From the NCBI GenBank assembly GCA_035374585.1, contig DAOSPF010000025.1, forward strand, positions 1 to 45,541: a DNA stretch of 45,541 nt, written 5' to 3'. Made by a program: the position numbers and the translations under genes. The DNA is from JAKPQD01 sp029572965 (GTDB lineage Bacteria > Bacteroidota > Bacteroidia > Bacteroidales > DTGW01). Of this stretch, positions 26,613 to 33,089 are shown piece by piece. Under the pieces are notes generated by a model, which saw only the letters and a program-made list of their open reading frames with translations, did not search any database and was not told the origin of the DNA. Each line of letters begins with the position of its first letter. Position 1 is the stretch's first letter.

Positions 26613-27230
26613 ATGGCTGAAAATACTTTTGATATACGTGCCCGCGAATGGGACAAAAACAGGGTGCATTTTGACCGTTCGGAGGCTATTGCTAAGAGAA
26701 TAAATGCTGTTATTCCTGATGGCAGAAAAATGAAGGCGCTGGAGTTTGGTGCCGGGACAGGAATCTTAAGTTTTTTACTAAAAGATAAGTTCTCTGAGAT
26801 AACCCTGATGGACAGTTCGCAGGAGATGATAAATGTATGTACTGAAAAAATTGAAGAATACAACACTCCGCATATCAAAGCCATTAAATACGATTTAGAG
26901 CATAGCTTATACCCTGAGACCTTTGATATTATCTACAGCCAAATGGTGTTGCACCACGTAAAGGATTATAAAAAGATACTTTACACGTTTAGCAGCATGT
27001 TAAATGACGGCGGTTACATTGCTTTAGCAGATTTATATCCTGAAGACGGCTCATTTCATGGCGAGGGGGTAGAGGTGCATAAAGGTTTTGACCCTGATGA
27101 GCTGTCGCAAATGCTCTCAGAGATGGGTTTTAAACCGATACTTGAAGCCAAAGTATTTGAGCTAAAAAGGGACAATGGAATTGTATATCCGGTGTTTTTG
27201 TTGGTATCGGTCGCGGGTATGAAACGTTAG
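26613..27230 (+). CDS. Class I SAM-dependent methyltransferase
   Basis: Rossmann-fold methyltransferase. Motif I is ALEFGAGTGILSFLL (about residues 44-58), with an acidic residue ending strand 2 in LMDSSQEM. The post-I and motif II regions are FDIIYSQMVLHHV. Small-molecule-type enzymes (UbiE/Methyltransf_11 and 25 families) have this layout. The substrate is not predictable. It starts on the base after the MBL hydrolase stop, which suggests the two act in one pathway. Confidence 0.88.
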   Translation: MAENTFDIRAREWDKNRVHFDRSEAIAKRINAVIPDGRKMKALEFGAGTGILSFLLKDKFSEITLMDSSQEMINVCTEKIEEYNTPHIKAIKYDLEHSLYPETFDIIYSQMVLHHVKDYKKILYTFSSMLNDGGYIALADLYPEDGSFHGEGVEVHKGFDPDELSQMLSEMGFKPILEAKVFELKRDNGIVYPVFLLVSVAGMKR

Positions 27231-27342
27231 AGTTTGCGAGGTACGTTTGTATCCGCAGAGACTAAACCCGACATAGGCGCAAATACCATCCAACCACTTA
27301 ACCCCTAATGTTTTATGACCCGTTATTAGTGGCTGTGTTTAT
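27231..27342. other. Short non-coding stretch between the methyltransferase and the accessory gene pair
   Basis: About 110 bp with base composition closer to the core genes than the AT-rich DNA that follows. No gene, terminator or repeat is recognised. It may mark one junction of an acquired segment. Confidence 0.3.
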
Positions 27343-27483
27343 TTATTCATTATCTGCCGGAGGAGGAGGTGGAGGTGGTGGAGTAAATTTAAAATCAGTC
27401 AATTTGCTTTCATTCATCCCTTTTTCCACATAATTATCAGGAAATTCAGGAATATCCGGAAATAATTTGTCTTCATCAATCAT
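27343..27483 (-). CDS. Small 46-residue protein with an eight-proline run
   Basis: Short open frame with an acidic N-terminal part (MIDEDKLFPDIPEFPDNY) and a C-terminus of eight consecutive prolines followed by ADNE. There is no signal peptide or membrane segment. The prolines use mixed codons (CCA, CCT, CCG), so the run is not simply a DNA triplet repeat. It starts 11 bp after the stop of the two-transmembrane gene in the same direction, which suggests an operon. Similar tiny polyproline proteins seem familiar beside membrane proteins in Bacteroidota, but I cannot confirm this here. Function unknown. Confidence 0.6.
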   Translation of the reverse strand: MIDEDKLFPDIPEFPDNYVEKGMNESKLTDFKFTPPPPPPPPADNE

Positions 27484-27494
27484 GGCTTTAAATT

Positions 27495-27998
27495 TTAGTT
27501 AATACTGATTTCAATATTATAATTATTTTTTAAATAAATCTTCATCTTCTCATTTGCTTTATTCTCATTATATTTACTAACAGAAAAAATCGTATCGTCA
27601 TTAAAAGTTAGAATTTCACTTGCTTTTTTCTTTAAATCAAAATATTTATCAGATGCATTATCCATTGATATTTTTTTATTTTGTATTTGATACCACAATT
27701 TCTCAAAATCAATACATAAAATATCTAGTTTTTGCGAACGCTGATTTAACTCTTTTACATATTAAAAAAAAGGAATATAAGGTTTTATAACTGTCAATAA
27801 TTGAGAAATAACAATAATTGCACTCCAAACGACCTGATACTTATTCCATATAATCCATGAGGCAACGCTTGATGAAGAGGAAAATGCAATAAATATATTT
27901 ACATTTCTATCCCACTTTTGATATTTATCAACTAAAATACTTGATAAATATGACTTATATTTTAAATCACAAAATAATGCCCAAATTTGCTCTCTCAT
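27495..27998 (-). pseudogene. Two-transmembrane SLATT-like protein with an in-frame stop
   Basis: Read as one frame this is a protein of about 167 residues. A polar helix (about 1-32) is followed by two membrane helices (about 33-52 and 55-74) and then a long polar, probably coiled-coil helix (about 80-167). This topology matches the SLATT class of 2TM proteins, which are predicted pore-forming effectors in defence systems (family-level inference, not proven here). A single TAA at 27762-27764, codon 79, separates the membrane part from the soluble part, and both halves lie in the same frame. It may be a pseudogene, a sequencing error or a truncated product. Composition is markedly AT-rich compared with its neighbours, suggesting transfer. 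Confidence 0.6.
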
Positions 27999-28043
27999 GT
28001 TTTTGTGTTTTTATCATTGCCTCCAACTTACAAAAATTAATGG

Positions 28044-28658
28044 TTAAAACAAGCCGTTTAGCTGAATATTGATTTTATCCAATACGTAGCTCAGGTGTTC
28101 CGGGTTATCCACAAAGTTGTAATTATCAACATCAATAATCAAGACCTTTCCAAGGTTATAATTTTCAATCCAGGCTTCGTAGCGTTCGTTGAGGCGTTGG
28201 AGATAGTCGAGACGGATAGAGCTCTCAAAATCGCGGCCACGCTTTTGTATTTGCTGCACAAGTACCGGGATTGAAGCCCGAAGGTATATAAGCAGCTGAG
28301 GAGGGGTAATGAGTGCAGACATAATATCGAACAGCGACTTGTAAGTTTCAAAATCGCGTGAAGACATTAATCCCATGGCATAGAGGTTAGGGGCAAAGAT
28401 ATGTGCATCCTCGTATATGGTACGGTCCTGTACTACGGTTTCTTTCTTTTTCTGGAGCGTGATAAGCTGTTCAAAGCGGGTTTTCAGGAAGTAAACCTGC
28501 AAGTTGAACGACCAACGTTGCATATCTTCGTAAAAATCTGTCAAATAAGGGTTGTGGTCAATATTTTCATAGTGGGGCTCCCAGTTATAATGTTTTGCAA
28601 GCAAACCTGCCAGGGTAGTCTTTCCAGAACCTATATTTCCGCCAATGGCTATATGCAT
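28044..28658 (-). CDS. Deoxynucleoside kinase
   Basis: Salvage kinase that phosphorylates deoxynucleosides (deoxyadenosine/deoxyguanosine kinase type). The P-loop GGNIGSGKTTLA lies at residues 6-17. The substrate-site block WSFNLQVYFL and the catalytic VVQDRTIYEDAHIF (DR motif) follow. The LID arginines are in IQKRGRDFE and the C-terminal LQRLNERYEAW is characteristic. At 204 aa it is normal. Base specificity (dA, dG, dC) cannot be decided from the sequence. Confidence 0.93.
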   Translation of the reverse strand: MHIAIGGNIGSGKTTLAGLLAKHYNWEPHYENIDHNPYLTDFYEDMQRWSFNLQVYFLKTRFEQLITLQKKKETVVQDRTIYEDAHIFAPNLYAMGLMSSRDFETYKSLFDIMSALITPPQLLIYLRASIPVLVQQIQKRGRDFESSIRLDYLQRLNERYEAWIENYNLGKVLIIDVDNYNFVDNPEHLSYVLDKINIQLNGLF

Positions 28659-28681
28659 TTTAGGTAATTTAAAAGTTTAAC

Positions 28682-28689
28682 CAAATATA
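28682..28689 (-). promoter_or_regulatory. Putative -7 box for the deoxynucleoside kinase gene
   Basis: On the minus strand this reads TATATTTG, matching TAnnTTTG, 23 bp before the start codon. No -33 match at 18-19 bp. Confidence 0.35.
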
Positions 28690-28727
28690 CAGCTTTTCTC
28701 TTTTTCGGATAAAGAATGTTGATAAAA

Positions 28728-28760
28728 GAATGACGAATGGCGAATGGCGAATGACGAATT
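28728..28760. repeat. Tandem heptamer repeat GAATGRC
   Basis: Four head-to-tail copies, GAATGAC, GAATGGC, GAATGGC and GAATGAC (28728-28755), are followed by a partial GAATT. The array ends directly at the stop codon of the GH3-family gene. Short tandem heptamers of this sort expand and contract by slippage. Confidence 0.8.
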
Positions 28761-30290
28761 TTATGCCTTCTTTTCTAATGAAGGAAGCAGTTTTAAAATA
28801 GATTCAATGTGCTTTCGGTCATTAGAAAGACGGGGGATTTTATTTTGTCCACCGAGCTTATTGTTAATTTCAAACCATTTCATAAACGTACCCGTTGGCA
28901 ATATGGTCACTTGGGGTATCGTGAGTGTAATGTTGTTGTATCGTTTGGCCTGGTAATCGCTGTTGAGTTTTTGAAGTTCTTCATCCAATATTTGGGCTAC
29001 AATATGAGGGTTTATATCTTTTTTGTCGCATTCTATAAGCCATTGGTGACATCCATTGCTTTTTTCGCTCATATAAACGGGTGCAGCAGTATAGTCGTTG
29101 ATACGAATGTTTAGTTTGGCCGATACTTCTGCAATAGCATGGTCGGCATTGTCCACTATTAGCTCTTCGCCAAAGGCATTGATGTAATGTTTTGTTCTAC
29201 CTGTAATCTTTATTTTGTAAGGGTTTGTTGAGGTAAACATCACGGTGTCCCCGATAATATATCGCCAAAGGCCACCATTGGTAGAAATTACCATGGCATA
29301 ATTTACGCCGGTTTTGACATCAGCAAGCGCAATGGTGTTTTTTTTCCCCTGGTAATAATTGGTCATCTCTATAAATTCATAATAAATACCATAGTCTGTC
29401 ATCAGGAGCATAGATGAATCTTGCAAATCGTTTTGAATGGCAAAGAAACCTTCGGAAGCATTGTAAGTTTCCATGTAATGCATGTTTTCAGAAGGGATAA
29501 TATTTTTATAGCTGTTTTGATAAGGCGAGAAATTTACTCCTCCATGAATAAAAAGCTCGAGGTTAGGCCATACTTCCAAAAGATTTCTTTTTCCGGTTAT
29601 TTCAAGTACTCGTTTCATCAAAACCATGTTCCATGAGGGGACTCCGGCAAAGGCTGTAATGTTTTCTTTAATAATATGGTTAGACAACTTTTCAAGCTTC
29701 TCGTTCCATTCAGACAGCAAGGCTATTTTTTTTGGTGGTGTGCGAAAAATATTGGCCAGTGTTGGTATATTCTGTATCATAATGGCCGATAAATCTCCGG
29801 CTTTGATATTGTTGCCCAGGCTGTCAATTTTGTGGCTTCCTCCCAATGTTATTGTTTTTCCGCAAAAAAGTTTTGATTTTTTATTGTTATGCAAATACAA
29901 TATTATTGAATCTGTTCCACCACGGTAATGGCATTTGTGAAGCGATTCCCATGTAACGGGAATATATTTACTTTTATCGTTAGTAGTTCCTGACGATTTG
30001 GCCAGCCAGTCTATTTTGCCTGGCCAAAGGACGTTTTCTTCTTCCTGGCGAATTTTATTTATCCATGGATAAAGCTCTTCGTAATGCTGAACTGGCACTT
30101 TGCTGGCAAAAGATTCAGGAGTTTTTATCGCTGAAAAATGAAAAGTTTTTCCAAATTCAGTTTTTTTTGCCCTGTCAATCAGCCCTTTAAAAGTCATTTC
30201 CTGAATTTCATTGGCATGTAAAGCACAATATTCGATTTTTTTCAGTCTCGAAAATGTGATGGCTTTGAAGAGTTTTTCAAATATTGGCAT
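28761..30290 (-). CDS. GH3-family (auxin-responsive promoter family) protein
   Basis: Member of the GH3 acyl-adenylate/amido-synthetase superfamily, best known from plants, where it joins amino acids to jasmonate or auxin. The ATP-binding motif 1 is seen as LAKSSGTTNDKSKYIPV (around residue 97). Later blocks are YNASEGFFAIQ, corresponding to the conserved tyrosine-containing motif, and GLWRYIIGDTVMF with its catalytic Asp. At 509 aa it is full length. Bacterial members have no settled role, and the neighbours give no pathway. It has a good minus-strand promoter at 30313-30343. Confidence 0.9.
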   Translation of the reverse strand: MPIFEKLFKAITFSRLKKIEYCALHANEIQEMTFKGLIDRAKKTEFGKTFHFSAIKTPESFASKVPVQHYEELYPWINKIRQEEENVLWPGKIDWLAKSSGTTNDKSKYIPVTWESLHKCHYRGGTDSIILYLHNNKKSKLFCGKTITLGGSHKIDSLGNNIKAGDLSAIMIQNIPTLANIFRTPPKKIALLSEWNEKLEKLSNHIIKENITAFAGVPSWNMVLMKRVLEITGKRNLLEVWPNLELFIHGGVNFSPYQNSYKNIIPSENMHYMETYNASEGFFAIQNDLQDSSMLLMTDYGIYYEFIEMTNYYQGKKNTIALADVKTGVNYAMVISTNGGLWRYIIGDTVMFTSTNPYKIKITGRTKHYINAFGEELIVDNADHAIAEVSAKLNIRINDYTAAPVYMSEKSNGCHQWLIECDKKDINPHIVAQILDEELQKLNSDYQAKRYNNITLTIPQVTILPTGTFMKWFEINNKLGGQNKIPRLSNDRKHIESILKLLPSLEKKA

Positions 30291-30312
30291 AAATCGTTTT
30301 TATACAGCTCTT

Positions 30313-30343
30313 CAAAGATATTTAAAATGGTAAATAAAGCAAA
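30313..30343 (-). promoter_or_regulatory. Promoter of the GH3-family gene
   Basis: On the minus strand TTTG (30340-30343) and TATCTTTG (30313-30320) are separated by 19 bp, close to the optimum. The -7 box is 22 bp before the start codon. Confidence 0.6.
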
Positions 30344-30366
30344 TGCACAACTTGTTAAAACTGCTT

Positions 30367-31245
30367 TTATTCGGTTTTTGCTTCGACACTAACTGTTTTT
30401 ATGGCTTTTTGAAGAATAGCATCTAAGCTTATGAGGTATTCTAAAGCTTTTTGTTCGCCAACGGCTTTTTTGAATTCGTTGTGTACAAAGTCTTTTATGT
30501 CGGTCTGCCAATCGAGGTACGAAAGGGTGGTAATATGTCCTTCCTGGCGCCTTTCAAAGAGCCGGTTGACGATATTTACTTTGGACAGATATGTTAGATA
30601 GGCTTTGATGGAGATAAAAAGCTCTTTTGTCAACTGGTTTTCGATGATATGCATCTCTTCCGGGATAATCTCCATGATGCTTTGGTAAAGCGGGCTGAAT
30701 GAGTTTTCCCAGTTGAGGTAGTTGATATAAAAGTTTACTATTTTGAAAAGTTCGCGGTTTTCGTCCTGGTCAATGGTGCGAAGGAAAATAGCCTGCAACT
30801 CGTTTCTAAAGTTTTCTTTTATATAATTGTCGAAAATACGGGTAATTTCAGTGGTGTGTACCTGATATTCGGCGCCAAAGTTATAAAGTGTAAACTTTGG
30901 GTTGTCAAAAGGCCTCATGCTGGCAATGATACGTTTCAATACAGCAATTTCGTCCTGTAAAAGCTGGTAAAGCGGGAAAAGTTTCCGTTTTTCGATATTA
31001 TCCAGCAATTTATCGGAAAAATAGCCATCGAGTATCAATCTATAGAATTCAGCGTTGTTTTGGGTGATACGCTCAATATCACTGCGATAGATTTTCAAAA
31101 ATTCGTGGATACGACTTTTTATCTGGGCTTTCTTTCCGTTAACAATAATCTGAATATATAACGGGAAGAACTTTTCGCGTTGAAAGGTTTTCTCTTTGGC
31201 TCGCAGGTTAAGGTAGTGCTTAACTGTAATTTTCTTTTTTTCCAT
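30367..31245 (-). CDS. Unrecognised 292-residue protein with an integrase-arm-like N-terminus
   Basis: I do not recognise this protein as a whole. Its first 50 residues (KITVKHYLNLRAKEK, then FPLYIQIIVNGKKAQIKSRI) resemble the N-terminal arm-DNA-binding domain of Bacteroidota tyrosine recombinases. Residues 50-292 are helical and charged, with no R...HxxR...Y recombinase residues, so it is not an integrase. There is no signal peptide or membrane helix. It is divergent from glyQS and 76 bp upstream of the GH3 gene. It could be a DNA-binding structural protein or a degenerate recombinase relative; confidence in the coding call is high and in the function low. Confidence 0.75.
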   Translation of the reverse strand: MEKKKITVKHYLNLRAKEKTFQREKFFPLYIQIIVNGKKAQIKSRIHEFLKIYRSDIERITQNNAEFYRLILDGYFSDKLLDNIEKRKLFPLYQLLQDEIAVLKRIIASMRPFDNPKFTLYNFGAEYQVHTTEITRIFDNYIKENFRNELQAIFLRTIDQDENRELFKIVNFYINYLNWENSFSPLYQSIMEIIPEEMHIIENQLTKELFISIKAYLTYLSKVNIVNRLFERRQEGHITTLSYLDWQTDIKDFVHNEFKKAVGEQKALEYLISLDAILQKAIKTVSVEAKTE

Positions 31246-31386
31246 CGGTTAAAAGTCAAATTTTTCTAAAGCACAATATTACAATTTTTTGCAAATTGTT
31301 AGATAAAAACAATTAATTTTTTAATAACGTCTAAAAATCAACATATTGTTTTAAAGTTTTTAAACATCTGAAAATATGCCTAAAAC

Positions 31387-31416
31387 TTTGAAAACCCGAT
31401 ATTTTCACTAAATTTG
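31387..31416 (+). promoter_or_regulatory. Promoter of the glycyl-tRNA synthetase gene
   Basis: TTTG (31387-31390) and TAAATTTG (31409-31416) with an 18-bp spacer, the same geometry as both carB promoters. The leader would be about 37 nt. Confidence 0.65.
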
Positions 31417-31459
31417 CACCACAATTTTTAAAAGGTTTACTGAATAACGATTTTGAGAT

Positions 31460-33010
31460 ATGACACAGGAAGAATTGTTTAAAAAGCTTATCAGCCACTG
31501 TAAAGAATACGGGTTTATTTTCCCTTCCAGCGAAATTTATGACGGTCTTAGTGCGGTTTACGATTATGGACAATATGGTTCAGAACTGAAAAACAACATA
31601 AAGAAATATTGGTGGGATTCCATGGTATTGCTCAACGACAACATTGTTGGTATTGATGCTGCCATTTTTATGCACCCGCGTACATGGGAGGCTTCAGGTC
31701 ATGTTGGGGCATTCAATGACCCGCTGATTGACAATAAAGATTCGAAAAAACGTTATCGTGCCGATGTACTTATTGAAGAACATATAGCTAAGCTTGAAGG
31801 CAAAATAGACAAGGAAGTTGAAAAAGCTGCCAAAAAGTTTGGAGAGGCTTTTGATAAAAACCAATTCATTACAACCAATGGCCGTGTCCTTGAAATCCAG
31901 AAGGAAATAGATACCGTGCGTGCAAGATTTGTTGCCGCGCTTGAAAAGCCTGACCTTGATGCCATGCGACAAATTATTGTTGATTGCGAAATAGTTTGCC
32001 CTATTAGTGGAACCAAGAATTGGACTGATGTTCGTCAGTTCAACCTCATGTTTGATACCAAAATAGGTTCAGTAAGTGATGAAGCTAACGTTATTTATCT
32101 TCGTCCTGAGACCGCTCAAGGGATTTTTGTTAACTTCCTGAACGTACAAAAATCAGGCCGTATGAAAGTGCCATTTGGTATAGCCCAGATAGGGAAAGCT
32201 TTCCGTAACGAGATTGTTGCCCGTCAGTTTATTTTCCGTATGCGCGAGTTTGAACAAATGGAAATGCAATTCTTTGTTCGTCCTGGTTCAGAGCTCGACT
32301 GGTTTGACAAATGGAAAGAAAAACGACTTCGCTGGCACCTGGCTATGGGCATTAACCCTGAGAAATACCGCTTCCACAAACATGATAAATTGGCACACTA
32401 CGCTAATGCAGCTTATGATATCGAATTCCAGTTCCCATTTGGGTTTAAAGAAGTAGAAGGAATCCATTCACGTACCGATTACGACTTAGGCCGTCATGCC
32501 CAGTTTTCAGGAAAGAAAATTACTTATTTTGACCCTGAACTGAATCAAAGTTATGTTCCTTATGTAATAGAAACATCTATAGGTGTTGACCGTATGGTAT
32601 TGTTGGCATTGGCTAATGGGTATGCTGAAGAAAAGGTGGTTAAAGAAGACGGTACAACTGACGAACGTGTTGTTCTTCGAATTCCACCTGCATTAGCCCC
32701 TGTTAAGCTTGCGGTTCTGCCTTTGGTAAAGAAAGATGGTTTGGACGAAAAAGCGCAGCAGATTGTTAAGGCGCTTCGTTTTGAGTTCAACTGCCAGTAT
32801 GATGAGAAAGACTCTATTGGCCGCCGTTACCGTCGTCAGGATGCTATTGGAACGCCTTATTGTATTACTGTTGACCATCAAACTATGCAGGATGATACCG
32901 TGACAATCCGTAACCGTGACACCATGCAGCAGGAACGTATTCCTATTGCCGGGTTACAGAAGTATATGGGAGACAAGGTAAGCATCCGTTCTATGTTAGA
33001 AAAAATCTAA
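31460..33010 (+). CDS. glyQS: Glycyl-tRNA synthetase, single-chain dimeric type
   Basis: Charges tRNA-Gly. This is the eukaryotic/archaeal-like alpha2 class II enzyme rather than the alpha2-beta2 bacterial form. Signatures are YDYGQYGSELKNNIKKYWW near the N-terminus, YLRPETAQGIFVNF, motif 2 in FRNEIVARQFIFRMREFEQME and motif 3 in ETSIGVDRMVLLAL. A C-terminal anticodon-binding domain starts at about residue 410 (PVKLAVLPLVKKD). At 516 aa it is of normal size for the form found in Bacteroidota. Confidence 0.96.
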   Translation: MTQEELFKKLISHCKEYGFIFPSSEIYDGLSAVYDYGQYGSELKNNIKKYWWDSMVLLNDNIVGIDAAIFMHPRTWEASGHVGAFNDPLIDNKDSKKRYRADVLIEEHIAKLEGKIDKEVEKAAKKFGEAFDKNQFITTNGRVLEIQKEIDTVRARFVAALEKPDLDAMRQIIVDCEIVCPISGTKNWTDVRQFNLMFDTKIGSVSDEANVIYLRPETAQGIFVNFLNVQKSGRMKVPFGIAQIGKAFRNEIVARQFIFRMREFEQMEMQFFVRPGSELDWFDKWKEKRLRWHLAMGINPEKYRFHKHDKLAHYANAAYDIEFQFPFGFKEVEGIHSRTDYDLGRHAQFSGKKITYFDPELNQSYVPYVIETSIGVDRMVLLALANGYAEEKVVKEDGTTDERVVLRIPPALAPVKLAVLPLVKKDGLDEKAQQIVKALRFEFNCQYDEKDSIGRRYRRQDAIGTPYCITVDHQTMQDDTVTIRNRDTMQQERIPIAGLQKYMGDKVSIRSMLEKI

Positions 33011-33028
33011 ATTATAAACGCAAAAGTC

Positions 33029-33076
33029 CAAAGACGCAAAAAAGATGTTTGAATCTCTTTAGCGTCTTTGCTTTTT
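33029..33076 (+). terminator. Terminator after glyQS
   Basis: CAAAGACGC (33029-33037) pairs perfectly with GCGTCTTTG (33062-33070), loop 24 nt, followed by CTTTTT. It ends 14 bp before the next start codon, so the downstream gene may partly depend on read-through. Confidence 0.6.
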
Positions 33077-33089
33077 AAAAACACAGGCA

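Noticed and set aside
30367..31245. Calling the 292-residue protein an integrase
   Set aside because: The catalytic Arg, His-x-x-Arg and Tyr are not present; only the first 50 residues resemble the arm domain.
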